Positions 23,148-32,704 of a stretch of 36,066 nt of DNA are shown piece after piece. The stretch is taken from NCBI GenBank assembly GCA_030836155.1, contig JAURQI010000158.1, positions 1 to 36,066 of the forward strand, read 5' to 3'. The stretch comes from Crocinitomix sp. Lineage in GTDB: Bacteria > Bacteroidota > Bacteroidia > Flavobacteriales_D > Crocinitomicaceae. The notes below the pieces were generated by a model. It saw nothing but the letters and a program-made list of their open reading frames with translations, ran no database searches and had not been told where the DNA came from. A program made the position numbers and the translations under genes. Position 1 is the first letter of the stretch, and the number at the start of each line of letters is the position of its first letter.

Positions 23148-25727
23148 ATGGATGCAAATTTTTCAGCAAGAGCAAAAGACGTCCTGTCATTTAGTCGTGA
23201 GGAAGCGTTGAGATTGGGTAATGATTATTTAGGTGTCGAGCATATCCTCTTAGGTATTTTGCGTGAGGGTGAAGGTTTAGCCATTAAACTATTGTTAGAG
23301 TTTCACGTTGACTTGCATAGAGTAAGATTAGAGCTTGAGAAAACGTTAAAAGAAAAGCGTACAAAAAGTATTACCGCTAATAATATACCTTTAGTCCGTC
23401 AGGCAGAGAAAGTGCTTAAGATCACTTATTTGGAAGCGAAATTATTCAAGAGTCCAAAAGTAGGAACAGAGCACATCTTATTGGCTATCTTGAGAGAAGA
23501 AAATAATCTAGGGACACGTGTACTCAATAAGTACGGTGTTATTTACGAAAACATAAAAGAAGAATTAGAAGCAATGATAGAAGAACAAAACTATCCTAAA
23601 GCTGAGTTTCCTGGAAACTCAGCTGATAATGATGATCAGGGCAATGACGACGGAGGGTACCGTGGTGGCTCAGGCGGTTCATCTGGTTCGGGATCTAAAC
23701 GATCTGCGGGCGGTGAAGGAAAATCGAAAACGCCTGTACTCGACAATTTTGGGCGTGATTTAACAGCAATGGCTGAAGAAAATAAATTGGATCCGATTGT
23801 TGGTCGTACGTCAGAAATTGAGCGTGTTTCTCAGATCTTATCAAGAAGAAAGAAAAACAACCCGATCTTAATTGGTGAACCGGGAGTTGGTAAATCAGCT
23901 ATCGCAGAAGGTCTTGCTTTGAGAATTGTTCAAAAGAAAGTATCACGCGTCTTGTTTAACAAACGAATCATTTCACTTGATTTGGCATCATTAGTTGCGG
24001 GAACTAAATACCGTGGACAATTCGAAGAGCGAATGAAGGCGGTCATGAATGAATTAGAAAAGTCGAGAGACATCATCTTATTCATAGATGAAATTCACAC
24101 CATTATCGGTGCTGGTGGTGCTTCGGGTTCTTTAGATGCTTCAAACATGTTTAAACCGGCTTTAGCACGTGGAGAAATTCAAGTAATTGGAGCGACGACT
24201 TTGGATGAGTTTAGACAATATGTTGAAAAGGATGGCGCACTTGAACGTCGATTCCAAAAAGTATTGATTGAACCAACTACGATTGAAGAGTCGATTGAGA
24301 TCTTGAATAACATCAAGGAACGATATGAAGATCACCACAGTGTAATATATACACCTGAGTCGGTTGACGCTTGTGTTCGTTTGACGGAGCGCTATATGTC
24401 TGACCGAAACTTACCTGATAAAGCTATTGATGCTTTAGATGAAGTTGGATCAAGGGTGCATATCACGAATATCAATGTTCCAAAAGAAATTACTGATCTT
24501 GAAAAGAAGATTGAAGAGATCAAGGAGGAAAAAGGTGATGTAATCAAAAGTCAGCAATATGAAAAAGCAGCTGAATTAAGAGATACAGAAAAGAATCTGC
24601 AAAACGAATTAGAAGAAGCACAAATCCGCTGGGAGGAAAGTGCGAAGGAAAACCGTGTATTAGTGACGGAAGACAATGTGGCTGAAGTGGTTTCAATGAT
24701 GACGGGTATTCCATTGCGTAAGGTTTCTGAATCTGAAAGTGGCAAAATCATGCACTTGGGTGAAACCATTAAAGGAAGCGTGATTGGTCAGGACAATGCG
24801 GTAAAGAAAGTTGTTAAAGCCATTCAACGTAATCGTGCGGGATTAAAAGATCCAAATAAGCCGATTGGGTCATTCTTCTTTTTAGGGCCGACTGGCGTGG
24901 GTAAAACACAGTTAGCAAAGGTCTTAGCTAGAACAATGTTTGATTCTGAAGATGCCCTGATTCGTGTGGATATGTCAGAATACATGGAGAAATTCTCAGT
25001 TTCTAGATTAGTTGGAGCTCCTCCGGGATATGTTGGATATGAAGAAGGTGGACAGTTAACGGAAAAAGTTAGACGCAAGCCCTACTCGATTGTATTGTTA
25101 GATGAGATTGAAAAAGCGCATCCAGATGTCTTTAACATCTTATTACAAGTATTGGATGATGGACATATGACGGATGGTCTCGGTCGCAAGATTGATTTCA
25201 AAAATACGATCATCATCATGACATCAAATATTGGTGTGCGTCAATTACAAGATTTTGGAACAGGTGTTGGGTTTGGAACAAACGCAAAAGTTTCTCAGCA
25301 AGAGGAAAATTCGCAGAAAATTATTCAAAATGCATTGAAAAAAGCATTCTCACCCGAATTCTTAAACCGTATTGATGATATGATCATCTTCAACTCGTTG
25401 ACGAAAGAAGATATCCATGAAATTATTGATATTGAATTGCAGAAATTATATGGACGCATTGAGGATCTAGGGTATAAAATTAAAATCACGGAAGACGCCA
25501 AAGATTATATTGCCGATAAGGGGTATGATGAAAAATATGGTGCTCGACCATTGAACCGAGCTATTCAAAAGTATATTGAAGATCCTTTAGCTGAAGAAAT
25601 CATCAATGCTACATTGGCTGAAGGTGACACGATCAATATTAGTTTTGATAAAAAAAATGAGCAAATCAAGATTAAAATTGATAAAGGCAAAAAACCACCG
25701 AAGAAGAAGGAAACAAAAAAGGAGTAA
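23148..25727 (+). CDS. clpC: ClpC-type AAA+ ATPase (Clp protease ATP-binding subunit)
   Basis: 859 residues. It forms a hexamer that unfolds substrates and feeds them to ClpP. Two Clp N-terminal repeats span 1-145; a Gly/Ser-rich linker spans about 155-195; AAA1 carries Walker [10 protein letters not shown] (243-251) and Walker B ILFIDEIH (310-317); a UVR-containing coiled middle domain lies at about 440-490 ([19 protein letters not shown]); AAA2 carries Walker A GPTGVGKT (580-587), [13 protein letters not shown] and sensor [16 protein letters not shown] segment after the second Walker B region may be the ClpP-docking loop. The long glycine-rich linker is unlike firmicute ClpC. The gene is monocistronic, ending in a strong terminator. 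Confidence 0.95.
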   Translation: MDANFSARAKDVLSFSREEALRLGNDYLGVEHILLGILREGEGLAIKLLLEFHVDLHRVRLELEKTLKEKRTKSITANNIPLVRQAEKVLKITYLEAKLFKSPKVGTEHILLAILREENNLGTRVLNKYGVIYENIKEELEAMIEEQNYPKAEFPGNSADNDDQGNDDGGYRGGSGGSSGSGSKRSAGGEGKSKTPVLDNFGRDLTAMAEENKLDPIVGRTSEIERVSQILSRRKKNNPILIGEPGVGKSAIAEGLALRIVQKKVSRVLFNKRIISLDLASLVAGTKYRGQFEERMKAVMNELEKSRDIILFIDEIHTIIGAGGASGSLDASNMFKPALARGEIQVIGATTLDEFRQYVEKDGALERRFQKVLIEPTTIEESIEILNNIKERYEDHHSVIYTPESVDACVRLTERYMSDRNLPDKAIDALDEVGSRVHITNINVPKEITDLEKKIEEIKEEKGDVIKSQQYEKAAELRDTEKNLQNELEEAQIRWEESAKENRVLVTEDNVAEVVSMMTGIPLRKVSESESGKIMHLGETIKGSVIGQDNAVKKVVKAIQRNRAGLKDPNKPIGSFFFLGPTGVGKTQLAKVLARTMFDSEDALIRVDMSEYMEKFSVSRLVGAPPGYVGYEEGGQLTEKVRRKPYSIVLLDEIEKAHPDVFNILLQVLDDGHMTDGLGRKIDFKNTIIIMTSNIGVRQLQDFGTGVGFGTNAKVSQQEENSQKIIQNALKKAFSPEFLNRIDDMIIFNSLTKEDIHEIIDIELQKLYGRIEDLGYKIKITEDAKDYIADKGYDEKYGARPLNRAIQKYIEDPLAEEIINATLAEGDTINISFDKKNEQIKIKIDKGKKPPKKKETKKE

Positions 25728-26000
25728 ATAAAACTTCAAATCCCCATCAGTCAAGCACTGATGGGGATTTTTTTTTAAAGCATGCTGTAAAGAGAAAACT
25801 GTGATGATTGACCAGAAATTAAAGCGACGTTCATTCGTTTTTACCAATTGAATCTCTTTGATTTCAGTGATCTTAGCTTGTTCTTCAGTCCCCTTACTTT
25901 TTGAAGGATTAGCCAGTGTGATTTGATTTTGACTCAGAAGAATCCCCATCTTTTTCAGAACAGCATGATCTTTTGGACTGAACTGATCTTCAAAAGTCAT
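25587..26000 (-). CDS. doubtful small ORF, real part probably 25750-26000
   Basis: The frame starts 38 nt after the stop of the PD40/OmpA gene and reads MTFEDQFSPKDHAVLKKMGILL... The first 75 or so residues look protein-like. Beyond FSLQHALKK the frame runs through the clpC terminator and antisense into the end of clpC, where the sequence ([14 protein letters not shown]) is shadow-like. One extra A in the homopolymer at 25768-25776 would end it at 25747 after KKKSPSVLD. So there may be a short gene or gene remnant of about 84 codons here. The product is unknown. Confidence 0.3.
   Translation of the reverse strand: MTFEDQFSPKDHAVLKKMGILLSQNQITLANPSKSKGTEEQAKITEIKEIQLVKTNERRFNFWSIITVFSLQHALKKNPHQCLTDGDLKFYLLLFCFLLLRWFFAFINFNLDLLIFFIKTNIDRVTFSQCSIDDFFS
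25738..25776 (+). terminator. rho-independent terminator of clpC
   Basis: AAATCCCCATCAGT (25738-25751) pairs with ACTGATGGGGATTT (25757-25770) around the loop CAAGC, with nine T. It lies 11 nt after the clpC stop. Confidence 0.93.
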
Positions 26001-26038
26001 GGCGAAATGTGAGCATGAACACCACGAATATTGACTTA

Positions 26039-28327
26039 TTAATACAAATGAATTTCTGCTCTTCGATTCAAGGCATCATTGCGCTCATCTACCAGCCTTG
26101 CTTCACCGTATGCATTAACAATAAAACGAGATTTAGAGATCCCTTTTGATGTTAAATAACTAACAATCCAGTCACCCCTTTTCTTTGATAGAATCAAGTT
26201 ATACTCATCCGAAGATCGAGCATCAGCATAGGCGTTGATTTCAATTTTGATATCTGGGTTTTCTTTGAGTACTTTATAAAGGTTATTGATAATCCGCTTA
26301 TCCTCCGATTTCACTTGACTCTGATTAGAGTCAAAATAGACCAAGATATAATCGCGTTGTTTCATATCTCCCAGAATAAATTCCATATGCTCTTCCTCCA
26401 TCATGCTCAGGTTACTCTCACTGTCATGACCTAGCGGGCGGAATGTGAAATAACCATCTTGTCCTCTTCTTAAACCTGCAATTTTCTTACCGTTACGATC
26501 GTAAATATAAAGGGTGAAGTCGTCTAAAACAAAGCTTTCACCCGACTCTTCTAGTTGAAAGAGTATACTGTTTTGTGCAGGCAGATTTCTAAAGCGGAAT
26601 ACCCCTTCTTTATTTGTAACCTCTTCTGCTAATAAATTACCCTTTTCATCAAAGGCTTTTACAATTAACCCTTCCCGATTCGCATTGGGTTTGCTATCAT
26701 ATTCAAAATATCCCCAAATTGTCTGGTTGTTTAACTCAAATGCCAATTCTTCTTCCTCCTGCAATTGGAGCTTATTTGTATAATCACCATTGATTTTTCG
26801 ATATGTAAATGTCCCTTGTTGATTTGTTTTGAGTTCAGCCACTACATTCCCATAAATATCATAAACCAATAGAATGACATCTTCTTCTACTTCGGGAATC
26901 GTTAAAAGGTAATTATCTTTAAGGGAAAGCTTCTTAAACTCAAAATTACCCTGAGCATCTGTATATGTCGATTTAAATTCTTTGCCTGCACCATCGATCA
27001 AAACAATCTTTTTGTTTGCCGGATATTTACCTGGATCGTCTTCGTATACAATTTGAGCTGTCAAATGGCCTTGATCCAATTTAAAGTCCATCATATTCTC
27101 CGGAATAATATTTAACGTTCCGTTCTTTTCATTTTGAAGGTGACGGTATACGAAATAATTGTCTTCATCGCCCGTCATATTAGCTACTACTTCACCATTT
27201 TGATCATTTAAAGCCAATAATAAATCTTCTTCTGCCATGGCGCGAATGGTGTAAGATTTATCATAGTCGATATCTTTAAAAACGAACTGACCCTTATCAT
27301 CTGTTTTGGTTTCATACAAAACGAAGTCATTTTCATCTACAATTTGAATAGCAATATTAGCTGGTAAACCACTTATCGTTTTATACGTCAATGTTCCTGA
27401 CATCTCTCTGCGAATCGTGTTTCCACGCTTTATATCAAGAAAGAAAATATCATCTTGACCATTGCGATTTGATGATAGAAACCCCCTGTTTAAACCTGCG
27501 AAAGCAAAAAATGCAAAATCATTTTGACTAGAGTTAACACCTTTAAGTGGTTCGACTGGCTGTTCTGTATTCAGGGTTTTCCAATGGATATTCATCCCAT
27601 CTTTGTCCGCATTACGATCAGATGTAAAGAATAATATATTATCCACAATGAAAGGATACATTTCATCACTCTCCGAATTAACCAAATCAAACGGCACTGG
27701 TTTAGACCAGCCAGAATCTGTTAGATCACTATAGAAAATGTCTTTGCCTCCTTTTCCTCCTGGCAGATTAGATGAAAAGTAGAGGCGCTTATTGGCTGAA
27801 TCATAAAAAGGATGACCCATAGTATAGGCGGGATCATTAAACGACAGCGGAGTCAGTTTTGTAAATCTACTATTATACTTGATCGCATAGAATAATTGCG
27901 GACGGAACGTTCCCGTTTTACCATCAGCACGCACTTGTGATACAAAAATAGTATCACCCGAAGCAGAAAAACTAGCTGGACCAGTATGGCTGCCATAATT
28001 AAACCGTTCTGAAACCAAACGAACTCCCTTTAGCTCAACATTTTCATTTACATCACCTTTAATTTTCCCTTGAAAGAGATTAATATGCTTTAAGTTTGCC
28101 CAGCTGTTTTCACCATCCATCATGACATCTGGATTACGGTCAGAAGAAAAATAAAAATAATCACCTGAAACAAAGGGTGCAAATTCAGATTCGTGCGTAT
28201 TAATTGCCTCGCTAAGAATAGGTTTTACTTCACACTCCAAATCCACACGTATGATACTATAGGTCTGAGCGGACAAATTGTTCGTCAATAATGACAGAAA
28301 GCTGATTAATAAAAATATCTTTTTCAT
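26039..28327 (-). CDS. OmpA-family protein with PD40 propeller and beta-sandwich repeats
   Basis: 762 residues with signal peptide (ends LSAQ). About 45-300 holds WD40-like PD40 blades (FAPFVSGDYFYFSSDRNPD, GHPFYDSANKRLYFSSNLPGGKGGKDIF, YPFIVDNILFFTSDRNADKDG, GFLSSNRNGQDDIFFL). About 310-640 holds several carboxypeptidase-regulatory-like repeats (ETKTDDKGQFVFKDIDYDKSY, TYTDAQGNFEFKKLSL, VTNKEGVFRFRNLPA). About 650-762 is an OmpA domain (YADARSSDEYN...NRRAEIHLY) that binds peptidoglycan. The protein resembles the OmpA-type partners found beside PorP/SprF genes, but lacks the TPR segment of PorE. It is the last gene of the operon starting at 30994 and should anchor the outer-membrane complex to the wall. 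Confidence 0.9.
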   Translation of the reverse strand: MKKIFLLISFLSLLTNNLSAQTYSIIRVDLECEVKPILSEAINTHESEFAPFVSGDYFYFSSDRNPDVMMDGENSWANLKHINLFQGKIKGDVNENVELKGVRLVSERFNYGSHTGPASFSASGDTIFVSQVRADGKTGTFRPQLFYAIKYNSRFTKLTPLSFNDPAYTMGHPFYDSANKRLYFSSNLPGGKGGKDIFYSDLTDSGWSKPVPFDLVNSESDEMYPFIVDNILFFTSDRNADKDGMNIHWKTLNTEQPVEPLKGVNSSQNDFAFFAFAGLNRGFLSSNRNGQDDIFFLDIKRGNTIRREMSGTLTYKTISGLPANIAIQIVDENDFVLYETKTDDKGQFVFKDIDYDKSYTIRAMAEEDLLLALNDQNGEVVANMTGDEDNYFVYRHLQNEKNGTLNIIPENMMDFKLDQGHLTAQIVYEDDPGKYPANKKIVLIDGAGKEFKSTYTDAQGNFEFKKLSLKDNYLLTIPEVEEDVILLVYDIYGNVVAELKTNQQGTFTYRKINGDYTNKLQLQEEEELAFELNNQTIWGYFEYDSKPNANREGLIVKAFDEKGNLLAEEVTNKEGVFRFRNLPAQNSILFQLEESGESFVLDDFTLYIYDRNGKKIAGLRRGQDGYFTFRPLGHDSESNLSMMEEEHMEFILGDMKQRDYILVYFDSNQSQVKSEDKRIINNLYKVLKENPDIKIEINAYADARSSDEYNLILSKKRGDWIVSYLTSKGISKSRFIVNAYGEARLVDERNDALNRRAEIHLY

Positions 28328-28360
28328 TAAGGCGGGTTTAAAACAGCAGTTTTTGTAGTC

Positions 28361-29278
28361 CTACAAATAACGTGTTGAAACAGTTTTTGCTTCTTTCGAA
28401 GTATTTAAGTCAAATCCAATAAATATTTCATGTGCTCCAGATGAAGCCAGGTTAACTCTGTTTAAAAATGCGTCGTAAGCATAACCTACGCGCATATAAT
28501 CAGTAATGTTAACATCCAATAAGATGCTTAAAGTGGTCTGATTTCTAAAACCGATTCCAAACCACACCTTTTTATACAACAAGGCACTAAAGTTTATATC
28601 AAGATTAGCTGGAGTCCCATTTACACCTTTCAGCAATATAGAAGGTCGGAATGTTAGGTTCTCATTAATCTCTGCGGCATATCCCATTCCGATCGTTGTG
28701 AAATTTTGGAGAGCAAAATTAGCACCAGCCCAATCATCAAGATTTATATCCGGCCGATTCACGTGATTTGAAGAGAAGCTGAAATAGAATTTTCGGGTAT
28801 AATAATAGAGACCTAAGTCGGCGGATGGCACTAATACGCTTTGACGGTTTCCTGTATTAAATATATCGGCTTGATCTTTAAACTCAAGAGCACCCGCATT
28901 CACCGAAGAATTAAACGCACCAAGTCTCAAACCAAAGGCTAGTTTACCTTTTTTCATTCTGAGATGATACGCGGCTGTTCCTGCAAACTGAATATTTCGT
29001 GTTGGTCCCAGACGATCAGCTGCTAAATTTGCACCCCAAGCTAAACCAGCTGCATTATGATTTGAATGTACAGATAAAGTCGAGGTTGTTGGTGCACCAT
29101 CCATTCCAACCCATCTTGTTCGATGCATTAATACTCCACTCATAGCATTTCGAGAACCTGCATAAGCGGGATTCAAGATAAAGTGATTGTACATATACTG
29201 ACTGTATATTGCATCTTGTTGCGCATTACCAACCAAGCTGGAAACTAATAATGTCAGAAGTAAAAATCCGTTCTTCAT
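28361..29278 (-). CDS. PorP/SprF-family type IX secretion outer-membrane protein
   Basis: 305 residues. The start MKNGFLLLTLLVSSLVGNAQQDAIYSQYMYNHFILNPAYAGSR is the family signature (Q-x-P/A-x-Y-S-Q-Y-M-x-N...x-N-P-A-Y-A-G-S) right after the signal peptide. The rest is outer-membrane beta-barrel (MSGVLMHRTRWVGMDGAPTTSTLSVH, GLAWGANLAADRLG, KKGKLAFGLRLGAF, VGYAYDAFLNRV, HEIFIGF). SprF, the studied member in Flavobacterium, is needed to put the adhesin SprB on the cell surface. Here the gene lies 6 nt after the type B cargo gene and 33 nt before the PD40/OmpA gene, so it probably serves that cargo. Confidence 0.92.
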   Translation of the reverse strand: MKNGFLLLTLLVSSLVGNAQQDAIYSQYMYNHFILNPAYAGSRNAMSGVLMHRTRWVGMDGAPTTSTLSVHSNHNAAGLAWGANLAADRLGPTRNIQFAGTAAYHLRMKKGKLAFGLRLGAFNSSVNAGALEFKDQADIFNTGNRQSVLVPSADLGLYYYTRKFYFSFSSNHVNRPDINLDDWAGANFALQNFTTIGMGYAAEINENLTFRPSILLKGVNGTPANLDINFSALLYKKVWFGIGFRNQTTLSILLDVNITDYMRVGYAYDAFLNRVNLASSGAHEIFIGFDLNTSKEAKTVSTRYL

Positions 29279-29284
29279 TTTCCT

Positions 29285-30994
29285 TTATTTAATAAGTTGT
29301 ACCCAACCTGAGGTAATTAATATACCATTGGCTTCTGCGGTGAAATAGTAAGTTCCAGCTCCTAGCTCCACTGCTCCATTCGTACCTCTCCAAACCGCTG
29401 TTTCGTTGTCATAGTTTTGGATCACTTCGAGTTGATCTCCCCAGCGGTTATAAACTCGCACCACATTGATTGGATAATTATCAACTGCCGGAATTTCAAG
29501 AAACTCATTGACATCATCACCATTAGGTGTGAAAGTGTTGTAATATTCGTTACAGGTAATTTCAACATCGAACTGGAAGCATTCAAAATAAACACTTGTA
29601 CAGCCTCCTGTGCCTCTTACGTAATAAGAACGATCTTGATCAACAGTCACGTCAATTGAAGCACCATTTTCTCCTTCAATCACATTCGTTGGCAGACATT
29701 CATCTTGAAACCAAGTCCATTGGTTGGCGTCATTTAATTCTCCATCTATGACAAGGTTGACAACATCTCCCGTACAAACCGTTGTCGGACTCATATTAGA
29801 ACCAACTATTTGGGCCTCTTTACAAGTAAATATTCTTCTCAATCTATATGTATTATCACTTATATAGAAATGACCATTTAAGGGAAGGATATCGAATGGT
29901 CTCAGATTCGTCAGATTAGCCAATTTATAATTTCCATTGCTTAGATCACCTAGAGGATTTCCATCATCTCCTTCATCAAAACCTGTGCCCGCAAATGTTG
30001 TAATAAAAAAATCAGGGTCATCACTGCCTGACAATCCAATTTTTCTAATTCGGTTATTTCCTGTATCACAGAAATACAATTCATCTGTTGCGCGATCAAT
30101 ATAGACACCACTGACATCCAAATAAATTTGCGCCTCTGCCGCTAAACCTAAATCTCCGCCATAACCCGGCTCCCCCGTCCCTGCGACATGATATATTTTG
30201 CCATCAACAATCTTTTTAATCATTTGATCAGTCGTGGTGAAATATAAATTGCCCTCACTATCCCAATCAAAACCATGTCTGACAGCAATGAATGATGAAA
30301 TTGCATCATCTCCATCTTCTGCAGTGGTAACCTCTCCTGTACCTCCTACACCTGCAACGCGATAAGTCTCCTCTGTCGTTAAGTCTATGCGCTGAATGAA
30401 ATTGATTCCAGGGCCGTCCCCCCCTAATGTTGGAGCGAGGTAATAAAGATACTGTCCATTAGGATCTATTTTCAGACCAGATGCTCCACCTATCGGTGTC
30501 GTTCTGGCATGATAACCGTCTAAAGGATTGCCGTTAACACCTGTACCGGCAAGTGTATCCAGGATTCCCGATGTTAAATCTTTGGAATAGATATACTCAA
30601 TTGAACTAGGGCCTCCATCAAAGCTTAATCCACGGGAAAAATAGAGCATATTTGTTTCTTTATTAATCGCGATACCGGCAATACCTGGCACATCTGAAAG
30701 GACTTGACTAACCGTATTTTCAGAAAGATCAATTTTGTAAACACCGGATTCTGAACTCGTGAAATAACCCACACTCGTGAAGTAGACATCTCCCTCGGCA
30801 TCAGTCGCCATTGAAACTGGCCTTGGAATATGCGTGCTTATAGGCGCTGCTCCATCAATATAAGTTCCTTCTTCACCTTGTCCTGCAACATTTTCAACTG
30901 TCCACAAATTTGACTGAGCATTTATTGGCCCCGCTATAATCATCATTAAGAGCGCGAACCATAATAATTTCAATTGAAATATTCTTGTAACCAT
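29285..30994 (-). CDS. T9SS type B cargo with NHL-type propeller
   Basis: 569 residues: signal peptide (about 1-27), a beta-propeller with NHL-like repeats (about 30-400; for example DGYHARTTPIGGASGLKIDPNG, LGLAAEAQIYLDVSGVYIDRATDELYFCDTGNNRIRKI), an Ig-like segment with paired cysteines (about 400-475), and a gliding-motility-associated C-terminal (CHU_C, type B) sorting domain from about 480 (YNTFTPNGDDVNEFLEI, VRVYNRWGDQLEV, GAGTYYFTAEANG). Type B domains need a PorP/SprF partner for surface display, and such a gene follows by 6 nt. It is the first gene of a three-gene operon. It is probably surface-exposed; its ligand is unknown. The dyad at 31193-31213 lies about 200 nt upstream. Confidence 0.92.
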   Translation of the reverse strand: MVTRIFQLKLLWFALLMMIIAGPINAQSNLWTVENVAGQGEEGTYIDGAAPISTHIPRPVSMATDAEGDVYFTSVGYFTSSESGVYKIDLSENTVSQVLSDVPGIAGIAINKETNMLYFSRGLSFDGGPSSIEYIYSKDLTSGILDTLAGTGVNGNPLDGYHARTTPIGGASGLKIDPNGQYLYYLAPTLGGDGPGINFIQRIDLTTEETYRVAGVGGTGEVTTAEDGDDAISSFIAVRHGFDWDSEGNLYFTTTDQMIKKIVDGKIYHVAGTGEPGYGGDLGLAAEAQIYLDVSGVYIDRATDELYFCDTGNNRIRKIGLSGSDDPDFFITTFAGTGFDEGDDGNPLGDLSNGNYKLANLTNLRPFDILPLNGHFYISDNTYRLRRIFTCKEAQIVGSNMSPTTVCTGDVVNLVIDGELNDANQWTWFQDECLPTNVIEGENGASIDVTVDQDRSYYVRGTGGCTSVYFECFQFDVEITCNEYYNTFTPNGDDVNEFLEIPAVDNYPINVVRVYNRWGDQLEVIQNYDNETAVWRGTNGAVELGAGTYYFTAEANGILITSGWVQLIK

Positions 30995-31192
30995 AAGTTA
31001 TATAAATTCTATCCTGTTCGGACTGCCTAACTTGCAATCTTTCAATGGCTTGATTAAATTTCTCAGATAAAAATACAAAAAAATATCACCCTCTTTCTGA
31101 TCATGACATGAGATTACACATAGAAAGATTTTAAACTAATTAAATACTGATAATCAGTAGTTAAAAACAGTAAATGAGTCCGCCCAAATTGA

Positions 31193-31213
31193 AAAAAATA
31201 CGTATAAATACGG
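31193..31213 (-). promoter_or_regulatory. candidate regulator-binding dyad upstream of the type B cassette
   Basis: AAAAAATACGT is followed by ATAA and ATACGG; the core CGTAT-AA-ATACG is a perfect 5-bp inverted repeat with a 2-nt spacer. It matches the element at 8479-8499 at 17 of 21 positions. It lies just 3' of the M28 peptidase stop and about 200 nt upstream of the cargo gene start. Confidence 0.4.
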
Positions 31214-31220
31214 AATATTT

Positions 31221-32153
31221 TTACTCTCGACCATACAATTTGATTACAGAATCATATACGCTCTGAATAGTACCACCCATTCTTTGGATATCTAATGTTG
31301 GAATTTGATCGGTTGATTGGTGGTAATTTTTGTTTCTGTAAAAACCAGAATTTGTTATCATAACGGCTTTGTATCCAAACTTCCAGTAATTTAAATGATC
31401 TGAAAAATCAATACCTGTTAATTTACCGGGTGCCTGAAATGATTTGACTTTCAAGTAGTCCATGCGCTTCATTCTTCTTTTAAACTTGCGTGCAAATCCA
31501 CCGCCATTAAAGTCGCGTACAACCGTGATATAATCACCTTTACTTCCGTAAAACAGATTGAGAATTCTTAAAGGATAGTCTTGACTTTTTTTCGCATCAT
31601 TAAAGTACCCGATCATCTCCAGACAAATCATTCCTTCTACATCTATTTGATTATCGTGGAGGTACTTTGCGTGGACATAACTGCCCATGAATTCTGATCG
31701 GAAAAATGGTGGTTCTTCTAGACTATAAGCTACTAAATCAATCCGATACCCTAGCTTCTTATTTTCTATCAAACGAGCCAATTCCAATAAACCCACTACG
31801 CCTGATGCATTATCATCTGCTCCATCTTGGTTTCCACAAACATCATAATGGGCTCCGATGATGATTCGCTTTTCGTTTTCTGTTCCAAATGATGCAATGA
31901 CGTTCTTAAATATCTTTCTTTCTAATCGGTATGGCTGATAGACGACCGAGTCAGCGTATTTTTCAAAGTTTTGGTGGATGTATCCTGCTACTTGATTAAG
32001 CATCGCTGTATCTGGATATGCTCGGAACCTCGGTGTTTCAACGATTGCTTTGAGGTGCTGCATGACTAAATTGGTGTCGACTTTTTCTTGAGCACCTGTC
32101 GTCAAAGGCATGATGATAATGAGGAAATAAAGACCCGTTATTTTCAGTTTCAT
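31221..32153 (-). CDS. M28-family zinc aminopeptidase/peptidase, exported
   Basis: 310 residues with signal peptide (MKLKITGLYFLIIIMPLTTGAQ). The M28 zinc-binding pattern is visible: GAHYD (His102), GADDNASG (Asp113), SLEEPP (Glu146/147), a Glu in CLEMIG (Glu179) and YHQSTD (His278). These enzymes use two zinc ions to remove N-terminal residues from peptides. The location is periplasmic or extracellular. The ATG overlaps the stop of the Smr-domain gene by one base (TAATG), so the two are translationally coupled. Substrate specificity is not determinable here. Confidence 0.9.
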   Translation of the reverse strand: MKLKITGLYFLIIIMPLTTGAQEKVDTNLVMQHLKAIVETPRFRAYPDTAMLNQVAGYIHQNFEKYADSVVYQPYRLERKIFKNVIASFGTENEKRIIIGAHYDVCGNQDGADDNASGVVGLLELARLIENKKLGYRIDLVAYSLEEPPFFRSEFMGSYVHAKYLHDNQIDVEGMICLEMIGYFNDAKKSQDYPLRILNLFYGSKGDYITVVRDFNGGGFARKFKRRMKRMDYLKVKSFQAPGKLTGIDFSDHLNYWKFGYKAVMITNSGFYRNKNYHQSTDQIPTLDIQRMGGTIQSVYDSVIKLYGRE

Positions 32154-32704
32154 TAATAATTGTAAAAAAGTACCACTTCAGTTGCTCCACCAATACCATA
32201 CCTCTGATAATTAGCATCATGATAATCTACCCGAATCGGTGATGAATCTTCTATACCGTTTAAATATTGACGAATTTCGCCTTTAAGCACTCCCTCACCT
32301 TTACCATGAATTAGCACGATTTTCTTTCGCTTTTTTTCAATACTTTGCTGCACAAATGCTCGACAAGCCGTTAGTTGATATTGTACAATTTCATGATTTG
32401 TCATTCCAGTGTTGGTGTCCAATAAATTCTCGATGTGCAGATCAATTTCAAATAATTGCGTTGCCCCTGGAGAAGAAGCGGATGAATATTTATCGCTTGA
32501 ATGATAACCATCTTTATTCGCTAATGAATTGAGATTTTTATAATGTTTTTCTGATGATACGACCGTCAATTCTGATGGACGATAATACCTCTCAAAACCA
32601 AACTCATCTTCGATTAGTAGTTGGTGCTGTTCAACCTTTAACACCTTTCCTTTAATCGTGTCATGAATAACACTTACCTCGTCTCCTACGCTAAAAATTT
32701 GCAT
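32153..32704 (-). CDS. Smr-domain protein
   Basis: The start is set at the ATG 32704 (MQIFSVGDEVSVIHDTIKGKVLKVE), giving 183 residues and a 14-nt overlap with the upstream M50 gene. A longer start at 32764 would add a hydrophobic stretch translated from the out-of-frame end of that gene and is less likely. Residues about 1-50 form a small beta-barrel (KOW/Tudor-like; GDEVSVI...GKVLKV). About 85-183 is a Smr (MutS2 C-terminal-like) domain with the DLH motif (EIDLHIENL) and HGKGEGVLKGEI. Smr domains are nucleases or nucleic-acid binders. The role of this short form is unknown; it resembles the C-terminal part of Bacteroidota DUF2027-Smr proteins. Confidence 0.85.
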   Translation of the reverse strand: MQIFSVGDEVSVIHDTIKGKVLKVEQHQLLIEDEFGFERYYRPSELTVVSSEKHYKNLNSLANKDGYHSSDKYSSASSPGATQLFEIDLHIENLLDTNTGMTNHEIVQYQLTACRAFVQQSIEKKRKKIVLIHGKGEGVLKGEIRQYLNGIEDSSPIRVDYHDANYQRYGIGGATEVVLFYNY

